Below, piece by piece: positions 1-8,533 of a stretch of 64,000 nucleotides of DNA. The DNA comes from Candidatus Peribacterales bacterium (GTDB lineage: Bacteria; Patescibacteriota; Gracilibacteria; Peribacterales; Peribacteraceae), in the NCBI GenBank assembly GCA_020058765.1, contig JAGVDM010000006.1, forward strand, positions 117,488 through 181,487. The letters run 5' to 3'. Below the pieces are notes generated by a model. That model was given only the letters and a program-made list of their open reading frames with translations, was not told where the DNA came from and searched no databases. Positions within the stretch are counted from its first letter, which is position 1; each line of letters starts with the position of its first letter. The position numbers and the translations under genes were made by a program.

Positions 1-81
1 AGCCACTTTCATGCGGCGAAAAAGCTATTGATGGCACGATAAACCTCATCCGTCGGTGCATACGACATGGACGCAGATAAT

Positions 82-110
82 ATGACTTTATTCGTAATTT
101 ATGTTATAAT
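82..110 (+). promoter_or_regulatory. Promoter of the potassium channel gene
   Basis: A perfect TATAAT lies at 105-110, preceded by TGT (extended -10). ATGACT at 82-87 sits 17 nt upstream as a weak -35 box. The start codon is only 14 nt beyond the -10 box, so the 5' leader would be very short. Bases 1-80 hold no gene I can support, only a 19-codon minus-strand ORF. Confidence 0.6.
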
Positions 111-124
111 ATCTAATAACTATT

Positions 125-997
125 ATGCCAAAAACACGCACTGCATTCCGGGGAATTGAGCGGCTTACTGAGCTCTCATACAGCACGATGCTGACGCTAT
201 GGCTCACGCAGGCAGTGGTATTCGCTGTAGTCTATTTCGCGCTGACGGTATTCGTGCCGCAGCATGGACCATCGCAACTGCTTACAGATCCCACACTGCT
301 CTCCATGTTCGGAGACAGCCTGTATTACAGCATCACTACTGCTACAACTGTAGGATACGGAGACATTACACCCCAGGGATTTTCAAAATTCGTCGCCAGC
401 CTGCAAAGCATCGTTGCGCTCTTCCTTTGGGCACTGTTCGTGACGAAGCTCGTATCGCATCGGCAGGATATCGCCCTGAAAGAAGTACACCGTATCAGTT
501 ATGAAGAGGTATTCCATAATCTGCACGAGGGGCTGTTTATTATGCGCAAAGACTTCGATCGCATCATGCGTCGCGTACGCGACCAGAAGGAACTGCATGC
601 CGACGACTGGCTCGATTTGATTACTGCATATCGCCAAGGTCAGAGCATTTTGCAGGAGATCCCGGACTTCTACGGCAGTGCGGAAAATCGCCTCTATACG
701 CTCGACGAGCGCCGCGAGCAGCTGCTCCATGAAGCGGTACACCGCACATTGCGTCGTTTGGATGACATGCTCACCACATTGAGCGAATGTGAGATCAACT
801 GGCTCTCCCACGAGAGCAATATGGCCGAGTTGAAGAATTTACTGGATGTGATTGGAGCAGTGATGCCACGCTGGCGGGACAGCTCTCCGTACGAAGGCAG
901 TGCATTCGAGGATATCATTCGTCTCCACGAGGACATTCACGCCAAACTGGCGCAGGTGCCTTTGGAGCAACCCGCGCCAGAGAAAGAAGCCAACTAA
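125..997 (+). CDS. Two-TM potassium channel family protein
   Basis: This is a membrane potassium channel subunit of the minimal TM-pore-TM type. A hydrophobic segment at about residues 22-44 is followed by the selectivity filter TVGYGD at 75-80 and a second hydrophobic segment at about 88-110. The TVGYGD signature is diagnostic for K+-selective pores. The remaining 180 residues are charged and mostly helical, with no RCK/TrkA nucleotide-binding motif that I can see, so the cytoplasmic domain is unassigned and may be a tetramerising or sensing coiled-coil region. The gene ends 2 bp before the convergent pnp gene. The start is the only ATG placed sensibly behind the TATAAT box. Confidence 0.85.
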   Translation: MPKTRTAFRGIERLTELSYSTMLTLWLTQAVVFAVVYFALTVFVPQHGPSQLLTDPTLLSMFGDSLYYSITTATTVGYGDITPQGFSKFVASLQSIVALFLWALFVTKLVSHRQDIALKEVHRISYEEVFHNLHEGLFIMRKDFDRIMRRVRDQKELHADDWLDLITAYRQGQSILQEIPDFYGSAENRLYTLDERREQLLHEAVHRTLRRLDDMLTTLSECEINWLSHESNMAELKNLLDVIGAVMPRWRDSSPYEGSAFEDIIRLHEDIHAKLAQVPLEQPAPEKEAN

Positions 998-999
998 GA

Positions 1000-3246
1000 T
1001 TACCGGCGAGGACCGCCACGGAACGGCGGGCGACCGCCACCTCCTCCCCCGCGTGGGCCACCGAAGCTTGGGCGTTCCACGTAGCCTTCTGGCTTTTCCT
1101 GCATCTGCTTCAAGGACATACGTGTCTTGCCGTCGACGGGATCGTACTCAACGCACTTCGCCTTCACTTCGTCACCCATCTTGAGCACATCTTCCACATT
1201 TTCCGTGCGTGACCACTGCAGCTCGGAAATATGGATCATGGCGTCTTTGCCCTTCAGGAACTCCACGATGGCACCGACGCCATCGATGATACGGACGACT
1301 TTGCAGTCGTAGACCTTGCCAATTTCTGGCTTGGCCACGATGCCCTCAATCCATTCGCGTGCCTTGATCATGCTATCGCCATCCTTGGCAGTCACGAATA
1401 CGAGGCCGCTATCTTCGATGTCGATCTCGACATTGAGCTCCTTGGTGATCTTCTGAATGGTTTCACCACCCTTACCAATGACCAGACGAATGTCATCTGG
1501 ATTGATAGTGATGGTCTCGATGCGAGGCGCACGAGGACTCAGTTCTTTGCGAGGCTCGGCAATCGTCTGCAGCATGGTTTCCATGATTTCCAGGCGGCCA
1601 ACGCGTGCGCGCTCCAATGCTTCCACAAACACTTCGTCGGGTAGACCCTGTACTTTGATATCCATCTGAATGGCCGTGATCCCTTTCTTGGTGCCTGTGA
1701 CTTTGAAGTCCATATCTCCACCGAAGTCTTCTTCGTCCTGCAGGTCCGAGAGAATGATGTACTTGCCCTTCTCTTCGTCGGACATGAGGCCCATGGCAAT
1801 ACCAGATACCGGATCGCTGATTGGAACTCCCGCAGCCATAAGACACAACGTAGATCCGCAAGTAGCAGCCATGGAAGAGGAGCCATTGCTTTCCAAGATC
1901 TCCGTTACCGTACGGATGGTGTAGGGGAACTCTTCTTCGGAAGGGAGAACTGGCTCAATTGCGCGCTGCGCAAGGTTTCCGTGTCCGATTTCGCGGTTAC
2001 CCACGAACAACCTGTTGCTCGTTTCGCCTACGCTGAATGGAGGGAAGTTGTAGTGATGCATGTATCGCAGCTCTTTTTCGCCTTCCATGCCCTCCACAAG
2101 CTGCTTGTCTCCTGGGGAGCCCAATGTGCATGTGGTAAGGCCCTGTGTTTCTCCGCGCTGGAACAACGCGCTTCCGTGCACAATGTTCGGGAGAACGTCG
2201 ATCATGGCACCGAGCGGACGAATTTCTTCGATCTTGCGGCTGCTCATGCGAATGCCTTCTTCCAAAATGAGACGGCGCACCTCACCCTTAATCACTTTAT
2301 CCATCAACTTTCCTGCGTTTGCATAGAGCTCCGTGAGCTCAGCATTGCCATCGGCAGAACCGTACTTCTCTTCAAGCTTGGCAGCTGCACCCTCCATCAG
2401 TCCATTGAAGAATGCACGACGCTCAAGCTTTGGCATGGTGTCCTTGATCGCCTTGTTAATAGCGGGCAACGCATCCTTCGCCAAGTATTCCAGAGCCTCC
2501 TTATTGGCCTCAGGAACAGCTTCGAGTTCCACCTTTGGACGACCGAGTTCTTTTTGGATTCCCTCGAAGAAACTTGCGATCTTCTTCGCCCACTTCTTGC
2601 CGAATTCGATTGCACGAAGCATGTCTGCCTCAGGAATCTGATTGGCACCTGCTTCAATCATCACCACACGATCACCGGATACTGTGACAAACAAATCCAG
2701 ATCGCTCTTTTTGAGAACTTCGACACTCGGATTCAGTACCAATTGCCCCTCGACCATACCGACGCGGACAGAGCCGAGTGTGCCCTCGGATGGAGCTGCA
2801 GAAAGCCCGACAGCAAGGTTGGCTGCATTCGCGGAAGCCACATCGTGCATGTTTTCGGAGTCATACGAGAGCACGGTGCAAAACACCTGAATATCGTTAT
2901 GAAAGTTCTTAGGGAATGTAGGACGCAAGCCGCGATCTACGATACGACCCATAAGAACGAAATCATCACCGGGGCGACCTTCGCGCTTGCGGTAACGACC
3001 TCCGGAAATACGACCTCCGGCATAGTATTTTTCCTGATACACCACTTGCAGTGGCAAAAAATCGACGCCGCTGCGGGCGCTAGCGCTGAGCGTAACGTTG
3101 CTCATGCAAACAGTGTCGCCCATCTGACACAGCACCGTAGCGCTGGTCTGATTGGCGAGCATGCCGGTTTTGACCGTCATAGACTGGTCACCGAGCTCAA
3201 GCGTGTACTCCTTTTGTGGAGCGAACGCGTTCTGTGAATTGGACAT
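1000..3246 (-). CDS. pnp: Polyribonucleotide nucleotidyltransferase (PNPase)
   Basis: PNPase degrades RNA 3' to 5' by phosphorolysis as a trimer and takes part in mRNA turnover. The 748-aa protein has the family order: two RNase PH-like domains (the second with the conserved NGSSSMA and GGDMDFK stretches that hold phosphate and catalytic Asp), a KH domain (IGKGGETIQ) and an S1 domain (HISEL), then a Gly/Arg-rich tail that probably adds RNA affinity. The track ORF opens 31 codons earlier, but that extension is low-complexity; MSNSQNAF at 3246 is the likely start. No Shine-Dalgarno is visible. rpsO, its usual neighbour, lies on the same strand but is separated by three small genes. Confidence 0.97.
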   Translation of the reverse strand: MSNSQNAFAPQKEYTLELGDQSMTVKTGMLANQTSATVLCQMGDTVCMSNVTLSASARSGVDFLPLQVVYQEKYYAGGRISGGRYRKREGRPGDDFVLMGRIVDRGLRPTFPKNFHNDIQVFCTVLSYDSENMHDVASANAANLAVGLSAAPSEGTLGSVRVGMVEGQLVLNPSVEVLKKSDLDLFVTVSGDRVVMIEAGANQIPEADMLRAIEFGKKWAKKIASFFEGIQKELGRPKVELEAVPEANKEALEYLAKDALPAINKAIKDTMPKLERRAFFNGLMEGAAAKLEEKYGSADGNAELTELYANAGKLMDKVIKGEVRRLILEEGIRMSSRKIEEIRPLGAMIDVLPNIVHGSALFQRGETQGLTTCTLGSPGDKQLVEGMEGEKELRYMHHYNFPPFSVGETSNRLFVGNREIGHGNLAQRAIEPVLPSEEEFPYTIRTVTEILESNGSSSMAATCGSTLCLMAAGVPISDPVSGIAMGLMSDEEKGKYIILSDLQDEEDFGGDMDFKVTGTKKGITAIQMDIKVQGLPDEVFVEALERARVGRLEIMETMLQTIAEPRKELSPRAPRIETITINPDDIRLVIGKGGETIQKITKELNVEIDIEDSGLVFVTAKDGDSMIKAREWIEGIVAKPEIGKVYDCKVVRIIDGVGAIVEFLKGKDAMIHISELQWSRTENVEDVLKMGDEVKAKCVEYDPVDGKTRMSLKQMQEKPEGYVERPSFGGPRGGGGGGRPPFRGGPRR

Positions 3247-3421
3247 ACGGAAGAGAGGAAAACAGATAATTCTGCCCCTTCCTCCATCGGATTCCGAACG
3301 CACCCTATTGCGGGTGGATTCACATGCGAGACCCGGCAAGCGGAACTCAAACGTAAACCCAGGGCAAGAGATGCGGGAGCGGTGGGGGAAGGAACTGCGC
3401 GAATTCTACGCCCGCAGCAGG

Positions 3422-3463
3422 AACAAAGAAAGCCCCTTCCCTGCGAAAATGCAAGGAAGGGGC
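3422..3463 (-). terminator. Rho-independent terminator
   Basis: On the minus strand GCCCCTTCC pairs with GGAAGGGGC, with an inner GCA/TGC helix, and is followed by TTTCTTTGTT. It lies 26 bp after the stop of the small gene at 3489-3782 and separates it from pnp. The rest of 3247-3488 holds no gene I can see. Confidence 0.75.
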
Positions 3464-3488
3464 GAGAAAGTACCCAGCGGGCAAATAC

Positions 3489-3782
3489 CTAGACTGCAGT
3501 CGTCTCGGGAAGCTTTTCCCTACTCCATGGATCGTACTTCCAGTGTGTCGGATACTCGGATCCTTCAAGATAGTATCCACGCGCACCGTCGCTGATGCAT
3601 TCAAGCAAAACCGTTTCGGCATTCTGATCCCAAGGACCTTCGGACACGTAGTAACAGAACCGGCGTGACCGAAAACAATAATCGAGCTCGGCGAGGAAAT
3701 GGCCCGTAACCGGGTGATAGGTCATTCCACATCCTATCTCCAATGTTGCGACGTGATAGCCGCGAGAGAACGTAGCAGCCAT
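3489..3782 (-). CDS. Small conserved-looking hypothetical protein (97 aa)
   Basis: I do not recognise this protein. It is rich in aromatic residues and Cys (for example CYYVSEGPWD) and has no signal peptide or membrane segment. The track ORF begins at 3821, but the internal ATG at 3782 is preceded by AAAGGG at a usable distance and gives a more protein-like N-terminus (MAATFSRGY). A strong terminator directly downstream supports it as a real transcription unit, read in the same direction as rpsO, the TrpR-like gene and pnp. Confidence 0.55.
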   Translation of the reverse strand: MAATFSRGYHVATLEIGCGMTYHPVTGHFLAELDYCFRSRRFCYYVSEGPWDQNAETVLLECISDGARGYYLEGSEYPTHWKYDPWSREKLPETTAV

Positions 3783-3892
3783 GATTGGCCCTTTGCTGAG
3801 AAAGATCAATTGCATTCGCATACAGCGAACGGCTCCGCAAACAAGAAGCAGAGCGGACTACTGACCAGATTCGATCGGCAAACCGCTCCGCT

Positions 3893-4252
3893 CTAGGCGG
3901 AGCGGCGCCATGCGCCCTCACGATGTGCCGCAGGTACTGCAACACTCTCTTTCTGTTCTTCGTACGCAGGTGGTAATTCGCCATCCACCATTGGGATGGG
4001 AATGCTGGCATACACCACAGTGCGCTGCGGATCGTGATAATCATGCGTGGATTCAAACCGGAACCCAGACGCGTAATGGGTTTCCGGGGATTGCAGCAGT
4101 GCAATCACCTTTGCGCGCACATCGGCTGGCGCGCCGTAGGAGGAGAGGAGATGCTCCACATCGCTCTGTATGCGTTCCGCATCTGTGCGGAAACGTTTGT
4201 ACTGATTGCCGTGCGAGCAGAACGCGGCCAGTGATGATGCAGGTGTATTCAT
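3893..4252 (-). CDS. Hypothetical protein (119 aa)
   Basis: This is a soluble, charged protein of unknown function. The N-terminal part (MNTPASSLAAFCSHGNQ) leads into a predicted helical region (RIQSDVEHLLSSYGAPADV), followed by a Pro-rich stretch (SIPIPMVDGELPPAYEEQ). I see no catalytic motif. The start at 4252 drops nine residues of the track ORF and is a guess, since neither start has a ribosome-binding site. It sits between the TrpR-like gene and the 97-aa gene on the same strand. Confidence 0.5.
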   Translation of the reverse strand: MNTPASSLAAFCSHGNQYKRFRTDAERIQSDVEHLLSSYGAPADVRAKVIALLQSPETHYASGFRFESTHDYHDPQRTVVYASIPIPMVDGELPPAYEEQKESVAVPAAHREGAWRRSA

Positions 4253-4307
4253 GTACTGGTACAACAGTACACACTGCACACGCAGAAATCAAGAGAAATA
4301 CGAAAAA

Positions 4308-4604
4308 TTACTTGGAACGAAGTTTTTTGAGGAAATATGCGAATCCCCCGCTGCCGAATTGCAGCTGGCGGGAACCTCGTGTGACCTTACTGATGCTAAT
4401 ACCGAGCTTTTTGGCGATATCGCGTTGCGGTACACCCGCGTGCAGCGACTGCACCAACTGCCATCGTTCAGCAAGACTCTCGAGCTCTTGCGGCGTGAGA
4501 ATATCTGTAAGGAGCTTCTCTGCATCGCTTTCCGTTTTCACCGAAGCAAACAGGCGGTACAAATCGCGCAGATGTGCCGCAGAAACGGAAGATCGAAGAA
4601 CCAT
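4308..4604 (-). CDS. TrpR/YerC-family helix-turn-helix protein
   Basis: The 98-aa protein matches the Trp repressor-like fold: LTPQELESLAERWQLVQSL corresponds to the helices before the HTH, and PQRDIAKKLGISISKVTRGS to the HTH itself, ending in the TRGS typical of TrpR. It probably binds DNA as a dimer. The ligand is unknown; members of the YerC subgroup do not all bind tryptophan. An aromatic amino-acid operon lies about 6 kb away, but I found no clear TrpR operator there. A TATACT box at 4612-4617, 7 nt before the ATG, suggests its own leaderless promoter. Confidence 0.85.
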   Translation of the reverse strand: MVLRSSVSAAHLRDLYRLFASVKTESDAEKLLTDILTPQELESLAERWQLVQSLHAGVPQRDIAKKLGISISKVTRGSRQLQFGSGGFAYFLKKLRSK

Positions 4605-4611
4605 CCACGAC

Positions 4612-4617
4612 AGTATA
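4612..4617 (-). promoter_or_regulatory. -10 box of the TrpR-like gene
   Basis: TATACT ends 7 nt before the ATG at 4604, placing the transcript start at or next to the start codon. No convincing -35 box is visible. Confidence 0.4.
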
Positions 4618-4671
4618 CAGTGCGCGAGGCACTGCGATCACTCGACCGAAAACACGGAAGGCCGCGAAGTA

Positions 4672-4941
4672 CTACTTCTTGAGCTTGTTCGTTTCCAGCA
4701 CTTGCTGGTAGCTCTCTGCGTCATTCATACGCAAGTAGTTGAGCAACGTACGGCGGCGAGCCACTTTGCCAAGCAGACCCCGGCGAGCGGAGTGGTCCTT
4801 CTCATGTTCCTGCAAATGCTTGGTAAGCATGCCGATTTCCTTCGTCAGAATCGCGATCTGAACCTCGGGGGAGCCCGTGTCCTTATCGTGTCTGCGGTGC
4901 TTCTTGATCAGAGTCTTCTTCGTAGTACCCTTGAGAGACAT
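4672..4941 (-). CDS. rpsO: 30S ribosomal protein S15
   Basis: S15 binds the central domain of 16S rRNA early in 30S assembly. The 89-aa protein has normal family length and signature segments (GSPEVQIAILT, HARRGLL-like ARRGLLGKVARRR, LLNYLR). The track ORF of 204 codons runs far upstream, but MSLKGTTKK at 4941 is the conserved start. The gene opens the minus-strand run towards pnp and is divergent from rmuC. The 200-bp gap upstream holds a mini-ORF and presumably both promoters. Confidence 0.97.
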   Translation of the reverse strand: MSLKGTTKKTLIKKHRRHDKDTGSPEVQIAILTKEIGMLTKHLQEHEKDHSARRGLLGKVARRRTLLNYLRMNDAESYQQVLETNKLKK

Positions 4942-5089
4942 GATGGTTGAGGGGGGAGGAAATGTGCGATGAGAACCAGTGCCCCTTCCACCAAGAGCAC
5001 CGTCCTGCGCATTGCGCGCACAGGAGCTAATTCTACGAATAGCGAAGTTCTGCGCAAGTCTTTGAGTAAGTTTCCACGTGAAACAGAAT

Positions 5090-5133
5090 AGGAGGCTCGC
5101 AAAATGGGTAGACAGTCGTTCACCCTGTGCTAG
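5090..5133 (+). other. Nine-codon leader ORF with perfect Shine-Dalgarno before rmuC
   Basis: AGGAGG at 5090-5095 is placed 8 nt before an ATG at 5104 that opens a nine-codon ORF (MGRQSFTLC, stop at 5131-5133). rmuC starts 9 nt later. Strong Shine-Dalgarno sites are rare in this window, so this one in front of a mini-ORF stands out. It may be a coupling or leader peptide, or chance. Confidence 0.35.
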
Positions 5134-5142
5134 CATGCGGAC

Positions 5143-6264
5143 ATGCAGGAAATGCTTTCGTTCGCGGTTGGCATGGTTCTGGGTCTCGTGGCCGGTGGAG
5201 CCGTTGCGTTCTGGTTTGCTCGCAAGGGGCAGCAGGAAGCCTCCTCTCTTGTGGAAGCCCTTTCTGCCAGAGTGGTGCAACAGCAAACCGCACAGATTTT
5301 GGAATTAGCGGAAACGAAACTCACCGGAAAGAAAGAAGCGATCGATGGGACATTGAAAAACATGAAAGACGATCTGAATAAAGTGGAACAACTCATGCAT
5401 CAACTTGGCAAAGGCCATACAGAAACGAATACGCGCCTCGGCGAAGCTGCCAAAGTAATTGGCGAATTGCGAGACACGGCAGGCGGCCTAAAGAACGCAC
5501 TGGCAAGCAACAGCAGCCGCGGGCAATGGGGGGAACGTATGGCAGAAGACGTACTGCGCCTGGCTGGAATGGTGGAAGGCATCAACTACATCAAACAGAC
5601 GAAGTTGCAGGACAGTGGATCACGACCAGACTTCACGTTCATTCTGCCGCAGAAACTCACACTGAACATGGATGTGAAATTTCCGTTCAGTAACTATCAG
5701 TACTACGTAGACGCTACAACAGACACTGAGCGAGAGAAGTACAAGAAGGAGTTCCTGAAAGACGTGCGCCTACGCATTAAGGAATTACAGACCAGGAGCT
5801 ACGTAAATCCAGAAGAGAACACCATGGACTACGTGCTGCTCTTTATTCCAAACGAGCAGATATTCTCGTTCATTAACGAAGTGGGTCGCGACATCGTCGA
5901 TGAAGCCATGCAGAGCAAAACGATTCTCTGCTCCCCATTGAGCCTATACGCAATCCTTGCCGTGGTGCGGCAGTCGATCGATAACTTCCGCATGGAGAGC
6001 AAATCGCGCGAAATGCTCTCACTGTTCGGCAAGTTCAAAGAGCAATGGGAGAAGTTTAAAGAGCAAATGGAAACCGTGAAGTCACGATTCGATACGGTGC
6101 AACGCGGATATGATGAGCTCATTGGCGCACGCACCAAACAGCTGGATAGACCTCTCGAAAAAATCGATGAGTTGCGTGTAGAGGGTGGTATACCAATTGC
6201 ATCGATTGATGATGTAATTGAGAAAGCAACGAAAAAACAAATCGCTTCGTCCGTCACACGCTAG
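5143..6264 (+). CDS. rmuC: DNA recombination protein RmuC homologue
   Basis: RmuC-family proteins are membrane-anchored, nuclease-fold proteins that limit inversions and rearrangements at short repeats. This 373-aa protein has an N-terminal membrane anchor (residues about 3-23, VGMVLGLVAGGAVAFWFA), a coiled-coil region (about 30-110) and the RmuC core from SSRGQWGERMAEDVL through DFTFILP, ending in a second coiled coil. The gene is followed 10 bp later by the PcrA/UvrD helicase, a plausible DNA-repair pair. Confidence 0.92.
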   Translation: MQEMLSFAVGMVLGLVAGGAVAFWFARKGQQEASSLVEALSARVVQQQTAQILELAETKLTGKKEAIDGTLKNMKDDLNKVEQLMHQLGKGHTETNTRLGEAAKVIGELRDTAGGLKNALASNSSRGQWGERMAEDVLRLAGMVEGINYIKQTKLQDSGSRPDFTFILPQKLTLNMDVKFPFSNYQYYVDATTDTEREKYKKEFLKDVRLRIKELQTRSYVNPEENTMDYVLLFIPNEQIFSFINEVGRDIVDEAMQSKTILCSPLSLYAILAVVRQSIDNFRMESKSREMLSLFGKFKEQWEKFKEQMETVKSRFDTVQRGYDELIGARTKQLDRPLEKIDELRVEGGIPIASIDDVIEKATKKQIASSVTR

Positions 6265-6274
6265 AATCAGCGCC

Positions 6275-8533
6275 GTGACGAGTATTGATCCGATCTTCGG
6301 GAACTTAAACGAGCCGCAGCGCCAAGCCGTAGAGCGTGCAAAAGGCCCTACGCTGATTTTGGCCGGCGCAGGCAGCGGCAAAACCCGTGCACTCACGCAC
6401 CGCATTGCATACCTGATCCAACAAGGCGTACCGCCATGGCAGATTCTGGCAGTCACGTTTACGAACAAAGCTGCGAGTGAAATGAAAGAGCGTATTCGCA
6501 CGCTCTTGCGGATCACCGAACCCGAGACAGCCAACCCGTGGAGTTTTGGATCAGGCCAGCTCCCGACCATGGGAACATTCCACTCCATTTGCGCCAAGAT
6601 CCTGCGTCGCGACATCGAGAAACTCGGGCGCGATCGATCGTTTGTCATCTACGACAGCGACGACCAGCAGCGCCTCATGAAGGAAGTGCTCAAGGAATTG
6701 GGGATCGACGAAAAGGAAATGAAGCCAAAGGCGGCACTCGGATACGTGGGACGCTTTAAGTGCGAAGCCATCACGCCCAAAGAAGCAGTGGCACAGGCAA
6801 CGAGTGATCGCATGCAAACGGTTGCGCAGGCATTCCAGAAGTATCAAGGCGCGCTCAGAGAAGCCAACGCACTCGATTTCGATGACATCATTCTGGAAAC
6901 AGTGCGCCTCTTCCATGAGTGCCCAGATGTGCTCGATCGTTACCAGGAAACATGGCAGTTCCTGAACGTCGATGAGTATCAGGACACAAACCATGCACAG
7001 TATCTGTTCATCACCATGTTGGCACAGAAATACCGCAACCTCTGCGCCATCGGCGATCCGGATCAGTCCATCTACGCATTTCGCGGAGCGGACATTCGCA
7101 ATATTTTGGAATTCCGGAAGGAATACACAGACGCAGCCGAGATCAAGCTGGAGCAGAACTACCGTTCCACACAATTAATTCTTACGGCGGCCGACAGCGT
7201 GATTGCCCTAAACCCCAATCGCCCAGAGAAGAAGATGTGGACGCAGCGCACAGAGGGGCCAAAGGTTCTCGTGCATGAACTGCGTGACGAACGCGCCGAA
7301 TCGCACGAGGCAATCCGCATTGCCGAACTGAAGAGATCCGAAGGTGTGGCATTTAGCGATCAAGCGATCCTGTACCGTACGAACGCACAATCTCGCCTGT
7401 TCGAAGAGGCCTGCATGCGTGCGGGCATCCCCTACCGCATTGTTGGCGGCGTGAAGTTCTACGCACGCAGAGAAGTGAAAGACGTACTCGCGTATTTGCA
7501 TGCAATCCTGAACCCCAATGATACTGTCGCGTTGCTGCGCATTATTAATGTGCCTTCGCGCAAGATCGGCCTAACGACCATTAGCAGACTGCAAGCATAC
7601 GCGAGCGAACATGGCCTCAGCTTCTGGGAAACGCTCAAGCAAGCACAGGAAATACCCGATCTCGGCGATGCCGTCATACGGCGCATCAGCGAATTCACAG
7701 CGCGCATTGAGCACTACCGTACCAAAGTCGATGAGGTCGTCGTCTCACATCTCATTCTCGATCTTCTGCATTCCATAGGCATGGAGAAGTGGCTCCGCGA
7801 CGACAGCGAAGAGGGGGAAACACGATGGGAAAACGTGCAAGAGCTCGTGACTGTGTCGCACAAATACGACTCACTGGAACCGCGTGTATCCCTCACAAGC
7901 TTCCTGGAAGAAGTGGCGCTCGTATCCGAGGTGGACGCTCTCACAGAGGAAGGAGGTGATGCGCTCACGCTCATGACACTGCACCTCTGCAAAGGATTGG
8001 AATTTGAACATGTGATTATTGGTGGGTGCGAGGAAGGTGTATTCCCCCATACCAATGCGTTGCTGGATAAGGCACAGCTCGAAGAGGAATGCCGATTGAT
8101 GTACGTAGGAATGACGCGCGCAAAAACGCACCTCACACTGCTGCATGCACGCACTCGCAGCCAATGGGGTGATGTGCAGAACAATGCCCCGAGCCGGTTT
8201 TTGGATGAACTGCCCGAGAGCGTGATTGAACGACGAAGCGATGATGTGTTGAGCGCGTTCGCTTGGGCATCCAGCGCAGGTGAGCGCAAAGCCCGTGTGG
8301 GGCTACAGCCGTTCCGGCAAGGGCAGAGCGACATGCCAGACCCGGACTTCAATCAAGAAATCGATTTCGACGAAAGCAATCAAGATGCAATCGCCGAAGG
8401 AACACGTATTCGGCACCCATCGTTCGGCGCGGGAACTGTGCTTTCACGACGCGGAGATGTGGCAACCATTCAGTTCGACTCTGGCGAACGCAAGACGTTC
8501 GCGCTGAGCATTGCTCCGCTCACGATACTTTAG
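6275..8533 (+). CDS. pcrA: UvrD/PcrA-type superfamily 1 DNA helicase
   Basis: This is a 3'-5' ATP-dependent DNA helicase of repair and replication restart. Visible motifs include Walker A AGAGSGKT, motif Ia TFTNKAA, Walker B DEYQDT, motif III GDPDQSIYAFRG, and a C-terminal RNA-polymerase-binding-like module (RHPSFGAGTVL). At 752 aa it has usual length. I place the start at the GTG at 6275, 10 bp after the rmuC stop; the track ATG at 6218 lies inside rmuC and adds an unrelated stretch. Its stop overlaps that of the convergent S-layer gene by 4 bp. Confidence 0.95.
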   Translation: MTSIDPIFGNLNEPQRQAVERAKGPTLILAGAGSGKTRALTHRIAYLIQQGVPPWQILAVTFTNKAASEMKERIRTLLRITEPETANPWSFGSGQLPTMGTFHSICAKILRRDIEKLGRDRSFVIYDSDDQQRLMKEVLKELGIDEKEMKPKAALGYVGRFKCEAITPKEAVAQATSDRMQTVAQAFQKYQGALREANALDFDDIILETVRLFHECPDVLDRYQETWQFLNVDEYQDTNHAQYLFITMLAQKYRNLCAIGDPDQSIYAFRGADIRNILEFRKEYTDAAEIKLEQNYRSTQLILTAADSVIALNPNRPEKKMWTQRTEGPKVLVHELRDERAESHEAIRIAELKRSEGVAFSDQAILYRTNAQSRLFEEACMRAGIPYRIVGGVKFYARREVKDVLAYLHAILNPNDTVALLRIINVPSRKIGLTTISRLQAYASEHGLSFWETLKQAQEIPDLGDAVIRRISEFTARIEHYRTKVDEVVVSHLILDLLHSIGMEKWLRDDSEEGETRWENVQELVTVSHKYDSLEPRVSLTSFLEEVALVSEVDALTEEGGDALTLMTLHLCKGLEFEHVIIGGCEEGVFPHTNALLDKAQLEEECRLMYVGMTRAKTHLTLLHARTRSQWGDVQNNAPSRFLDELPESVIERRSDDVLSAFAWASSAGERKARVGLQPFRQGQSDMPDPDFNQEIDFDESNQDAIAEGTRIRHPSFGAGTVLSRRGDVATIQFDSGERKTFALSIAPLTIL

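Noticed and set aside
1-68. 19-codon minus-strand ORF (MSYAPTDEVYR...) at the window edge
   Set aside because: Too short, with no ribosome-binding site or terminator to support it.
1981-3237. 418-codon plus-strand ORF opposite pnp
   Set aside because: pnp is certain by motif content; the antisense product has no protein-like features.
5070-5085. parS-like GTTTCCACGTGAAACA between rpsO and rmuC
   Set aside because: The right half GTGAAACA matches parS, but the left half has an extra C that breaks the palindrome; no parAB genes nearby.
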